Shown here: positions 8,741 through 17,333 of the stretch, piece after piece
How the letters are laid out: each line of letters begins with the position of its first letter
How positions within the stretch are numbered: the first letter of the stretch is position 1
Source of the DNA: Streptomyces sp. NBC_01244
GTDB lineage: Bacteria; Actinomycetota; Actinomycetes; Streptomycetales; Streptomycetaceae
NCBI RefSeq assembly: GCF_035987325.1
Contig: NZ_CP108488.1
Coordinates: forward strand, 1,302,001-1,366,000
DNA: 64,000 nucleotides
Reading direction: 5' to 3'
The notes under the pieces: model-generated
Databases searched by the model: none
The model's input: the letters and a program-made list of their open reading frames with translations, nothing else
What the model was told of the DNA's origin: nothing
Made by a program: the position numbers and the translations under genes

Positions 8741-11700
8741 ATGCTCGGCTTCGTCGTGCGCCGGCTGCGCGGGCGATTGCCGCTCGCAGCCGCCGTTCTG
8801 CTGACCGTTTTGATCACCACGACCGTGCTCACCGCGCTCTTCGCCTTCACCCGCGGAGTGGGTGACGCCGGACTGCGTCAGGCCCTCCAGGAGCCCGGTC
8901 TCGCGCGCGGCACCGTACTGGTCACCGGTTCCCACCCGGCGGCCGACCGCGCCAAGGACGACGAGGCGGTACGGGGCTTCGCGCGCGAGCTGTTCGGCCC
9001 CCTCCCGGCCGGTACCGAGAGCGTGGCGCGCAGCCGTGCGTACGGGCTGCCCGGCCCGCACACCCCCGGCAAGGACGCCGATCTGACGCTGCTGGCGGCC
9101 TTCGCCAAGGACCGGGTACGGCTCCTCGCGGGGACCTGGCCGCAGCCCGTCGCCGGACCGGTCTCCGATCGCGGAGGCCCGGTTCCCGTGGCCGTGCCGA
9201 AGGCGGCGCTGGACCGGCTCGGGCTGGCCGAGGGAGCACTGCCCGCGCGGGTGCGGCTCGACGACCGGTACGGCGGCTCCCCGCTGACCGTGCTGGTGAC
9301 CGGCGTCTACCGGGCGGCCGACCCGGACTCCCCGTACTGGCGGCTCGATCCGCTCGGTGCGCGCGGTCTCCAGGTCGCCGGATTCGCCACCTACGGGCCG
9401 CTGCTGGTGGACGATTCCGCCTTCACCGCGGGCGGGCTGGTCCAGGACGGCCGCGCCGTGCTCCTCACCGCGGACTTCTCCACCGTGGACGCGGCGACGG
9501 CCGAGGCGGTCCGCGGTCGGTCCGCCAAGGCCCTGAAGGAGCTCCAGGGCACTGCCGGGCTCGCTCCGTCGACCGAGCTTCCCGCGCTGCTCGGGGAGTT
9601 GCGGTCGGGTCTGACCGTCGCCCGCTCCACCCTCCTGGTGGGCGCGCTTCAGCTGGCCGTGCTCGCGGGGGCGGCGCTGCTGCTCGTCTCGCACCTGCTG
9701 ACGGAGCGCCAGCAGGGCGAGCGCGCCCTGCTCGCCGCGCGCGGCGCCTCCCGCGGCCGGCTCGGTGTCCTCACCGCGGCCCAGTCGCTGCTGCTGGCGC
9801 TGCCGGCCGCCCTCCTCGCGCCCCTGCTGACCCCGCCGCTGCTGCGCCTGCTCGGCGGCTACGGCTCGTTGGCGCACGTGCCGTTCACGGTCACCCGGAG
9901 CTGGCTGCTCTGGCCCGTCGCCGCGGGCTGCGCCCTCGGGTGCGTCGTGCTGACCACCCTCCCGGTCGTCCTGCGGGGCTCCGCCGCGGCCGCCCTGCAC
10001 CGGACCGGCCGCCGCCAGGCGCTCGTCGCCGGCGCCGCCCGCTCCGGCGCGGACCTGGCGCTGGTGGCCCTGGCCGTACTCGCCTACCAGCAGCTCTCCC
10101 GGTACGGCGCCGGCGACGCCGGCCCGGCCGCGCGCTCCGACGGGCTGTTCGGCGTGGACCCGGTACTGGTCGCCGCCCCGACGCTGGCACTGTGCGCGGG
10201 CACCCTGCTGGTGCTGCGGCTGCTGCCCTTCGCGGCACGGCTCGGCGCGCGGATCGCCGCCCGGGGCCGGGGTCTGGGGCCGGCGCTGGTCGGCTGGCAG
10301 CTTGCCCGACGGCCGGGACGGGCCACGGGGCCGGTGCTGCTGCTCGTACTGGCCGTCTCCAGCGGGGTCCTGGCGCTGGGCCAGCACACCGCGTGGTCCG
10401 CGTCCCAGCGCGACCAGGCCGATTTCACCACCGCCGGGGGCCTGCTGATATCCGAGAGCGACCTGCCCTCGCTGGGCCGGGGCGGCAGGTACGCGGCGCT
10501 GCCCGGCGGGGAGCGCGTCCTGCCGGTGCTGCGTGCCCGGCAGGAACTGCCGGGCGGGCGCACCGGCCAGGTGCTGGCACTGGACGCGGCGGCCGCCGCC
10601 GACCGGCTAGCCCTGCGCGCCGACCTGCGCGACGGGCGCCCCCTGCGCGACCTGTTCGCCCCGCTGGCCCCCTCCCCCGCCGCCTCCGCCCCCGCCTCCG
10701 CCTCCGCCTCCGGGATCCCCCTCCCCGGCCATCCGGAGCGCATCGACCTCTCGGTCTCCGTACGTCCCACCGGCGCGGGCGGCCGCCCCGGCCTCGGGCT
10801 GCTGCTGCGCGACCGGTTCGGCATCACCTACCGGGCTGCGATGGTGCAGCTCCCGGACAGCGGTGACGCCACCGTGTCCGTGCACATCGGCACGATGCTC
10901 GGCGCGCCCATCGGGTCGGCCGCCACCCCGCTCAGCTTGGCCGGGCTCGTGTTCTCGTACGACCGGGAAGGCCCGCTCCCGGGTGTCGATCCGAACACCG
11001 AACCGGGTGCCGGCTCCGAGGAGCCCGGCACCACGGTCAAGATCTTCGACGAGCTGACCGTACGCGGCCTCTCGGTCGCGCAGACCAGGGACGGCGCGGC
11101 GGCGCCGGTCGACGTGCCCGCACCCGGCTGGAAGCTGTCGGCGCCGCCGCTCAACGACGGCTCCCCGGCCGCCGAACTGCTCTCGGACTCCGGGTCCGCG
11201 ACGGGCCGCCCGGCCCTGGTCAAGCTGCGCTACCGGGACGGTTCCGGTGAACGCGGAGGCGTCCAGGCCGGCCTGACGCCGGGGCCCGCTCCGGCCGCCG
11301 AGGTTCCCGGGATCGCCACCCGGGCGTACCTGTCCGCGATCGGCGGGACCGTGGGCGATCTGGTGCCGGTCAAGCTGGACGGCGTCACCGTCCCGGTCCG
11401 GGTCACCGCTGCGGTCGGCTCGCTGCCCGTGGCCGGCGACACCGCGATCGCCGTCGACCTGGACTCCGCCGCCCGGCTTCTCGCGGCGGGCGGCCGGGAG
11501 CTGCCGACGCCCGGCGAATGGTGGCTGCCGGCCGCCTCCGCCGACGACCCGGCCCCGGCCCGCGCCGCCGCGGAACTGCGCTCCGGCGCCGGCTCGCAGA
11601 AGGTGCGGCTGCGCGAGGAGGTGGCCGCGACCCTGCTGGACGATCCGCTCAGCGCGGGCCCGCAGGGGGCGCTGGCCGCACTCGCGGTGGCCTGCGCGGT

Positions 11701-12088
11701 GCTGGCGGCGATCGGTTTCGCCGCCTCCGCCGCGGCCGCCGCCCGGGAGCGGGCCCGGGAGTTCTCGGTGCTGATGGCGCTGGGCGCCCGGCGCCGGGAC
11801 CTGGCCCGGTCGGCCACCGCCGAGAGCTGCGTACTGGTGGGGCTCGGTACCGCGGTCGGGCTGGGGCTGGGCGTGGTCATCGTCCACCTCGTCGTACCGC
11901 TGACCGTGCTCACCCCGGCCGCCGGCCGCCCGGTGCCCGAGGTGCTCGTGGACCTGCCCGCGGCGCGGACCCTGCTGCTCGCCGCCGCCATCGCCGCCGT
12001 ACCGCTGCTGTCCGCGGTCTTCGGCGGCCGGCGCAATCAGAACCGCTCGAAGCCGGCCGACCGGCTGCGGCACGTGGAGGACATATGA
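8741..12088 (+). CDS. Large FtsX-like ABC transporter permease
   Basis: About 1115 residues. ATG 8741 is chosen because GGGGGAGG lies 9 bases upstream and the protein then begins with a clean Arg-rich start and first helix (about residues 14-35). FtsX-type helix blocks occur at about residues 295-420 and in the last 150 residues (ALAVACAVLAAIGFAASAAAA onward). Further helices lie at about 435-560. Between them are two long soluble domains. A Pro/Ala/Ser microsatellite stretch ([13 protein letters not shown]) sits at about 645-660. The stop overlaps the next start as ATGA. Large permeases of this type in actinomycetes have no proven substrate. Confidence 0.88.
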   Translation: MLGFVVRRLRGRLPLAAAVLLTVLITTTVLTALFAFTRGVGDAGLRQALQEPGLARGTVLVTGSHPAADRAKDDEAVRGFARELFGPLPAGTESVARSRAYGLPGPHTPGKDADLTLLAAFAKDRVRLLAGTWPQPVAGPVSDRGGPVPVAVPKAALDRLGLAEGALPARVRLDDRYGGSPLTVLVTGVYRAADPDSPYWRLDPLGARGLQVAGFATYGPLLVDDSAFTAGGLVQDGRAVLLTADFSTVDAATAEAVRGRSAKALKELQGTAGLAPSTELPALLGELRSGLTVARSTLLVGALQLAVLAGAALLLVSHLLTERQQGERALLAARGASRGRLGVLTAAQSLLLALPAALLAPLLTPPLLRLLGGYGSLAHVPFTVTRSWLLWPVAAGCALGCVVLTTLPVVLRGSAAAALHRTGRRQALVAGAARSGADLALVALAVLAYQQLSRYGAGDAGPAARSDGLFGVDPVLVAAPTLALCAGTLLVLRLLPFAARLGARIAARGRGLGPALVGWQLARRPGRATGPVLLLVLAVSSGVLALGQHTAWSASQRDQADFTTAGGLLISESDLPSLGRGGRYAALPGGERVLPVLRARQELPGGRTGQVLALDAAAAADRLALRADLRDGRPLRDLFAPLAPSPAASAPASASASGIPLPGHPERIDLSVSVRPTGAGGRPGLGLLLRDRFGITYRAAMVQLPDSGDATVSVHIGTMLGAPIGSAATPLSLAGLVFSYDREGPLPGVDPNTEPGAGSEEPGTTVKIFDELTVRGLSVAQTRDGAAAPVDVPAPGWKLSAPPLNDGSPAAELLSDSGSATGRPALVKLRYRDGSGERGGVQAGLTPGPAPAAEVPGIATRAYLSAIGGTVGDLVPVKLDGVTVPVRVTAAVGSLPVAGDTAIAVDLDSAARLLAAGGRELPTPGEWWLPAASADDPAPARAAAELRSGAGSQKVRLREEVAATLLDDPLSAGPQGALAALAVACAVLAAIGFAASAAAAARERAREFSVLMALGARRRDLARSATAESCVLVGLGTAVGLGLGVVIVHLVVPLTVLTPAAGRPVPEVLVDLPAARTLLLAAAIAAVPLLSAVFGGRRNQNRSKPADRLRHVEDI

Positions 12089-14901
12089 CCGGGCCGGCCG
12101 CGACCAACGCCGACCGGCGCGCCCAGGGCGGGACCGCAGCGACGCCGACCGGACCGGAAACGCCGGGCCGTTCCGTCCCGGGCGCCGTGCCCCCGCCGGC
12201 GCCCTGGGTACGGACCCGGCTGCGCGCGACCCCGCTGAGCGCCCTGCTCGGCGCGGCCCTGGCCTTCGTCGCCGTCCTGCTCTCCGCGGCCCTGCCGCGC
12301 GCCATGGACCGGGGTACCGACCAGGCGCTGCGCTCCTTCCTGGAGTCGCGCGGGCCGGCCCAGACCAGCCTGTACGTCACTGCGCGCCCCCGCTACGGGG
12401 AGCAGAGCACGCAGAACCTGGACGAGGTACTGGCGACCCTGGTCTCCCGTACCGCCCCGGGTTTCACCGTCGCCGCAGCCGGCCCCGTCCACGGGTCCTC
12501 GGCCGGTGCCCGGCCGCTGGCCAACCCCGGTCTGACCGCCCCCGACGGGGTCCCGCCGCGGCTGGGCCTGCACCACCTGCGCACGGCCTCCGAGCACGTC
12601 CGCCTGGTGGAAGGACGCTGGCCGGGCGCGCCCGCCCCCGCGCCCGGCAGTCCCGTGCCCGTCGCGCTGTCGCAGAGCGCGGCGAAGACCATCGGCGTCC
12701 GGGTCGGCATGGTGCTGGAGACCGCCACCGGCCAGGCCCTGACCACCGTGAAGGCGGAGGTCGTCGGGCTCTACGTCGCGAACGACGACGCCGAGGACTA
12801 CTGGACCGACTTCACCTGCCTCATCCGTGCGTGCCTCACCCTGGCCCCGACCCATCCGCCGCAGGCGTATTGGCGCACCGACGCCCTCGTCGGCCCGGAG
12901 GCACTGGGCCGGCTCCCCGAATGGGGCGACACGGCGAGCGAGGACTTCTGGCGGATCCCAGTGGAGACCGGGACGCTGCGGGCCGACCAGCTTCCGGCCA
13001 CCGCCAAGTCCGTCGCCTCGTACGTCAGCGGCCCGACCGCGTCGCGCCTCACCCAGGAGACCCACCGGAGCGATCTGCGGGTCACCTCCGACCTCCCCGA
13101 GCAGTTCGCCCTCGCCGAGGCCCGGCGGCAGGCGGCCGCGCCGCTCGCCGCGATGGGACCGGCCGGGGTCGCCGGAGTGGCGTTCGTGGTGTTCTGTCTG
13201 GCGGCCGGGCTCACCGCGGACCGGCGGGAGTCCGAACTGCGGCTGCTGCTGGCCCGCGGCGGTTCCCGCGCCGGCATCGTGCGCCGGCTGCTCGCGGAGA
13301 ACGCCGTCACCGTGCTGCCGGCCGCCGCTCTCGCGACGGCGCTCGCCGTGATCCTGCTGCCGACCCCCCGCTCGGCGGGCACCCTGATGGCCGCTTCGGC
13401 CGCCACGCTCCTGGCACTGCTGGCCGTCCCCGTACGGGCCTTCGTGCTGCTGTCGCCTAAGCGCCCGCCGGGCCCGCGGCGGCGGCTGGTCGCCGAGCTG
13501 CTCGCCCTGGCGGCCACCGCGGCCGCGGTGTTCGAGGTCCGTTCCCGCGGGGTCGCCCCGGCCGGCGCCGGGGTGGACCCGCTGCTGGTCGCCGCCCCGC
13601 TGCTGCTCGCACTCTGCGGCGGCCTGCTGCTGGCCCGGCTCCAGCCCGCCCTGGTCGGGGCGCTGGCCCGGGCCGCCGGGCGGGGCCCGGGGCTGATCGG
13701 CTTCCTCGGGCTGGCGCGCGCCGCGCGGGGCACCGGGGGCCGCGCACGTCCGTCCGTACTGCCCCTGATCGCGATGCTGCTGGCCGTCACCACCGGGGGC
13801 TTCGGCGCCACGGTGCTGACGGGGGTGGCCGACGCCCGGTTCGAGGCGGCGCGCGCGGCCGTCGGCGGCGACGCGCAGCTCTCGGCGCCCGGCGGCACGC
13901 TCCCGGACTCCCTGACGAAGGCGGCGGCCGCGCTTCCCGGCGTACGGTCCTCCGTCAAGGTGTGGACCGATGACAACGTGTTCCTCTACGGCACCAAAAC
14001 GGGCAGCACCCAGATCTCCGTGGTCGTCGCGGACCCGGTGGAGTACGCGAAACTGTCGGAGGCGGCCGGGAGCGCCCGGTTCGATCCGGCGCTCCTGGCA
14101 GCCGGAGCCGCGGGCACCTCGGGCGCGAAGGTGCCCGCGCTGATCAGCCGGGACCTCGCCGACGACGACACCTCCGGCTTCCAGCTGCGGCTCGAGAACG
14201 GCGGGGAGCTGAAGCTGGCGGTCGTCGGAGTGGTCACCGGCACCCCCGCCCGGCCCGGCGCCAAGTACACCACCGTGGTGCTGCCGGCCGCCCAGGTGCT
14301 GGCCGCCGTCCCGCAGATGGGGCTGCCCAACACCTGGCTCGCGCTCGGCCGCGTCGACCAGCACCGGCTGGAGCAGGCGGTCCGCACCGCGGAGCCGGCG
14401 GCCCCCGCGGACCGCTATCGCGTCCGTACCAGCTCCGCCACGGTCGCCGAACTGGGCTCCGACCCGCTCCAGCGTTCCGCCGAGCGGCTGTTCTGGGCCT
14501 CGCTGGCCGGAGCCGCGGGCTTCGCACTGCTGGCGGTCCTGCTGACCCTGGTCCGGGCCGCGCCCGACCGCGCGGCGCTGCTCGCGCGGCTGCGCACCAT
14601 GGGTCTGCGGCCCCGGCAGGGGATCTGGCTGATCCTGGTGGAGTCGGTGCCCCTGGCACTGGCCGCCGCACTCGGCGGCGCACTGCTCGCAGCCGGCGCC
14701 GTCGCGCTGCTGGGCCCGGCCGTGGACCTGACCACGCTGGTCGGCACGCGGGTGCCCGCCGGTCTGCAGGTCCTGGTCATGCCCGTACTGACCCAGGCCC
14801 TGGGCCTGGCCGTCCTCGTCGCGGGGGCCGTGCTCGCGGAGGCGGCGATCTCCGGCAGGCGACAGATCACGACCGAGTTGAGAGCGGGAGACCAGCGGTG
14901 A
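12085..14901 (+). CDS. FtsX-like ABC transporter permease
   Basis: About 938 residues. It starts at ATG 12085, overlapping the previous stop (ATGA), so the two permeases are made together. About 45 disordered N-terminal residues precede the first helix (LSALLGAALAFVAVLLSAALP). FtsX-type blocks lie near residues 345-460 and at the C-terminus, with more helices at about 465-590. It is shorter than its partner but similarly built, suggesting a heterodimeric permease served by the ATPase encoded next. The coupling and equal orientation are seen; the heterodimer is inferred. Confidence 0.88.
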   Translation: MTGPAATNADRRAQGGTAATPTGPETPGRSVPGAVPPPAPWVRTRLRATPLSALLGAALAFVAVLLSAALPRAMDRGTDQALRSFLESRGPAQTSLYVTARPRYGEQSTQNLDEVLATLVSRTAPGFTVAAAGPVHGSSAGARPLANPGLTAPDGVPPRLGLHHLRTASEHVRLVEGRWPGAPAPAPGSPVPVALSQSAAKTIGVRVGMVLETATGQALTTVKAEVVGLYVANDDAEDYWTDFTCLIRACLTLAPTHPPQAYWRTDALVGPEALGRLPEWGDTASEDFWRIPVETGTLRADQLPATAKSVASYVSGPTASRLTQETHRSDLRVTSDLPEQFALAEARRQAAAPLAAMGPAGVAGVAFVVFCLAAGLTADRRESELRLLLARGGSRAGIVRRLLAENAVTVLPAAALATALAVILLPTPRSAGTLMAASAATLLALLAVPVRAFVLLSPKRPPGPRRRLVAELLALAATAAAVFEVRSRGVAPAGAGVDPLLVAAPLLLALCGGLLLARLQPALVGALARAAGRGPGLIGFLGLARAARGTGGRARPSVLPLIAMLLAVTTGGFGATVLTGVADARFEAARAAVGGDAQLSAPGGTLPDSLTKAAAALPGVRSSVKVWTDDNVFLYGTKTGSTQISVVVADPVEYAKLSEAAGSARFDPALLAAGAAGTSGAKVPALISRDLADDDTSGFQLRLENGGELKLAVVGVVTGTPARPGAKYTTVVLPAAQVLAAVPQMGLPNTWLALGRVDQHRLEQAVRTAEPAAPADRYRVRTSSATVAELGSDPLQRSAERLFWASLAGAAGFALLAVLLTLVRAAPDRAALLARLRTMGLRPRQGIWLILVESVPLALAAALGGALLAAGAVALLGPAVDLTTLVGTRVPAGLQVLVMPVLTQALGLAVLVAGAVLAEAAISGRRQITTELRAGDQR

Positions 14902-15896
14902 ACAGCGATCAGCCCACCTACGAGGAGCTGCGGCGGCAGGCCCTGGCCGCCGCCGAGCCCCGCCGGCACGGCGCGGACACGGCCATCGCCTGCGACCGCC
15001 TGGTGCGGATCTTCAGTACGGACGGGGTCGAGGTACAGGCCCTGCAGGGACTGGAACTGACCGTGGCGCAGGGCGATCTGATGGCCCTGGTCGGCGCGTC
15101 CGGCAGCGGGAAGTCCACGCTCCTGAACATCCTCGCGGGACTGGACGTGCCCACGGCCGGCACGGCCAGCGTCGGCGGCTACGACCTGCTGGAGATGTCG
15201 GCGCGGGACCGGCTGCGCTACCGGCGCGAGGCGGTCGGATTCGTCTGGCAGCAGACGGCCCGCAACCTGTTGCCCTTCCTGACGACGGCGCAGAACATCG
15301 CCCTGCCGATGCAGTTGAAGGGAAGCCGGCGCGGCGCCGCCAAGCGCCACGCGGTCCGGACCGGCGAGCTCCTCGAAGCGCTGGAGATCGGCGATCTGGC
15401 GAACCGCCGCCCCGCCGAGCTCTCCGGCGGCCAGCAGCAGCGCGTGGCCATCGCGGTGGCGATGGCCAACGATCCGGCGGTGCTGCTCGCCGACGAGCCG
15501 ACCGGCGAGCTGGACTCCGAGACGGGCGGGGCGATCTTCGAGGCCTTCCGCACCGTCAACCGCGAACTGGGCGCGACCGTGGTCATCGTGACCCACGACC
15601 CGCTCGTCGCGGGCGAGGTCCGGCGCACGGTGGCGATGCGCGACGGCCGCACCAGCAGCGAGGTGCTGCGCCGTACGGTCACCGACGAGCACGGCGCCGA
15701 GTCGGTGAGCGAGCGCGAGTACGTGATGCTCGACCGCACGGGGCGCGTACAGCTCCCGCAGAAGTTCCTGGAAGCCCTGGGCATGGAACACCGGGTGGCG
15801 GTGGACCTGGCCGCGGACCACATCGAACTGCGCCCGGACGACGCGACCGGCACGACGGCGGACGGCGGCGGCGTGCAGGAGTCTGCCGCGGGCTGA
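14898..15896 (+). CDS. ABC ATP-binding protein with C-terminal AbrB-like hairpin
   Basis: A 332-residue protein starting with GTG that overlaps the upstream stop (GTGA). The ATPase core has Walker A GASGSGKST, signature LSGGQQQRVAIAVAM and Walker B LLADEPTGELD. After the core, about residues 275-320 read LDRTGRVQLPQKFLEALGM and then HIELRP. This resembles the swapped-hairpin fold of AbrB/SpoVT/MazE-type proteins, in which a G-R-V/I-x-L-P turn is diagnostic. Such a tail is unusual for an ABC ATPase and could mediate dimerisation or DNA contact. It closes the four-gene exporter locus. Confidence 0.92.
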   Translation: MNSDQPTYEELRRQALAAAEPRRHGADTAIACDRLVRIFSTDGVEVQALQGLELTVAQGDLMALVGASGSGKSTLLNILAGLDVPTAGTASVGGYDLLEMSARDRLRYRREAVGFVWQQTARNLLPFLTTAQNIALPMQLKGSRRGAAKRHAVRTGELLEALEIGDLANRRPAELSGGQQQRVAIAVAMANDPAVLLADEPTGELDSETGGAIFEAFRTVNRELGATVVIVTHDPLVAGEVRRTVAMRDGRTSSEVLRRTVTDEHGAESVSEREYVMLDRTGRVQLPQKFLEALGMEHRVAVDLAADHIELRPDDATGTTADGGGVQESAAG

Positions 15897-15936
15897 GCCA
15901 CCCCGGGATCCCGATACTGCCTCCCCGGATCCCCGT

Positions 15937-16686
15937 TCAGCCCGTGCGTCGTTTCCGCGCCGCCTCGTCCGCGTCCTCGCGGATGTAGCGGAACATCCGG
16001 ATCAGAGGCTCTCCGGGAAAGACCTCGCGGACGGGCTCGCAGTCCTGGAGCCGGAACGGCGCAGGGGCGACCGGGGTCAGGCTGATGATCAGGGGCTGGA
16101 TCCCGGCCAGGTGGTAGGCCTCCAGCTTGTGATGACCGTCCAGGAGGTAGGCGGCGATGGAATCCACGGCGGGGCGCAGGGCCACCAGCGCGGGCCGGGC
16201 TCCTGCCCGGATCCGCCGCACGTACGCGCGTACGGCGTCCCTGTCGGGCGGGGGCCAGTGGTCGGTGGTGAGCAGGGCGAGCTCCTCGTCCGCGTACCAG
16301 CTCTCGACGTGCTCGGCGCGCGGGTGGACCACGCGCAGCGGGTGCGGGGCCGCGGCGGCGGTCATCGCGTACCGGCCGGGGGCGAGGAGGGAGAGCAGGG
16401 GCCGCAGCCGTTCCGGGTCCGGGGGCAGGAAGCTCCCGGTGAGCGGGTCGACGGCGAGCTCCGGGGCGGCCAGCCATGCGGTGAGGGCCTTGGTCTCCGC
16501 GGTGGTGGGAGCGCCCGGGCCGGTGGCGCGCGAGGCCAGCCAGCCGACGCTGCCGCAGAAGTCGCTGCCCTCCAGCACGACGGGGCGGCCCCCGAGGAGG
16601 AGCAGGCTGGCGCCGTCGTCCCCGGTGACTTCTATGAGACCGAGGCCGTCGGGGACTTCGCAGACGACGGCGGGAGCGGTGGTCAT
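15937..16686 (-). CDS. ParB/sulfiredoxin-like domain protein of unknown role
   Basis: About 249 residues, with ATG 16686 chosen as the start. The diagnostic part is LLDGHHKLEAYHLAGI near residue 180, which matches the G-H-x-R/K motif of ParB/sulfiredoxin-like domains. The rest has no recognisable catalytic residues. Family members range from chromosome partition proteins to nucleases and CTP-binding switches; this one stands alone, without a parA partner, and is short. It is divergent from the next gene with only 43 bp between them. Confidence 0.65.
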   Translation of the reverse strand: MTTAPAVVCEVPDGLGLIEVTGDDGASLLLLGGRPVVLEGSDFCGSVGWLASRATGPGAPTTAETKALTAWLAAPELAVDPLTGSFLPPDPERLRPLLSLLAPGRYAMTAAAAPHPLRVVHPRAEHVESWYADEELALLTTDHWPPPDRDAVRAYVRRIRAGARPALVALRPAVDSIAAYLLDGHHKLEAYHLAGIQPLIISLTPVAPAPFRLQDCEPVREVFPGEPLIRMFRYIREDADEAARKRRTG

Positions 16687-16729
16687 GGGCCGAGTCTGCC
16701 AGAGTGCGGGCCGGGAGAGAGAAGGGTTT

Positions 16730-17167
16730 GTGAGGGTGGTCGAACCGTGGGTGACCGGGCTGGTCAACTGCGTTCTGTACGACGCGATGTTCCACAGCGA
16801 CGGGTCCGCGCTCGACGACGACCTGGTCCGGCGCTACGCGGTCGCCCTGCGGGTGCGCCCCCTCAGCGACGAGCCGCTGCACCGGCAGGCGGCGGGCCTG
16901 CGCGCGGCGGTCGCCTCCGACGCGGTGCTCGCCTCGGCGTTCGAACCGTATCCGGGACGGCGCCCGTACGACGAGGCCGAGTTCCGCGCGTTCCTGACCC
17001 GCCTCGCGGACGCCGTCGAAGAGAGCATCGGCCCGGACGAACCCGATCTCCCCGATGCGCCGGGTCCCCCCTACGCGCCGGGTCTCCCCGATGCACCCGG
17101 TCTCCCCGATGCGCGGGAAGCCCCGCGCCCGAGGGGGCTCCGCGCGCTCCTGCGCCGCCTGCGGTGA
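16730..17167 (+). CDS. Hypothetical protein with Pro-rich repeat tail
   Basis: About 145 residues from GTG 16730, which follows a purine-rich GGGAGAGAGAAGGG. The N-terminal 100 residues look like a compact alpha-helical domain with no family I recognise. The C-terminal part is a tandem repeat of about 18 bp coding APGLPDAPGLPDA, ending in a basic Arg-rich tail (LRALLRRLR). The repeat bases are nearly identical, so the expansion looks recent. Confidence 0.6.
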   Translation: MRVVEPWVTGLVNCVLYDAMFHSDGSALDDDLVRRYAVALRVRPLSDEPLHRQAAGLRAAVASDAVLASAFEPYPGRRPYDEAEFRAFLTRLADAVEESIGPDEPDLPDAPGPPYAPGLPDAPGLPDAREAPRPRGLRALLRRLR

Positions 17168-17333
17168 ACCTGTCGGGGCCGGTCACCGGGACCGCCCGCC
17201 GGAGCCGGGCGCCGGGCCCGTGCACCCGGTCCGCGCTGCGCGCCTCCCGGTGAACCCCCTGGCGCGCGTCACTTCCGTGGCCCGGGTGTCGTTAGGCGCT
17301 CGGGGTTGACTCGGGGGTCGAAGGGATGACGGA

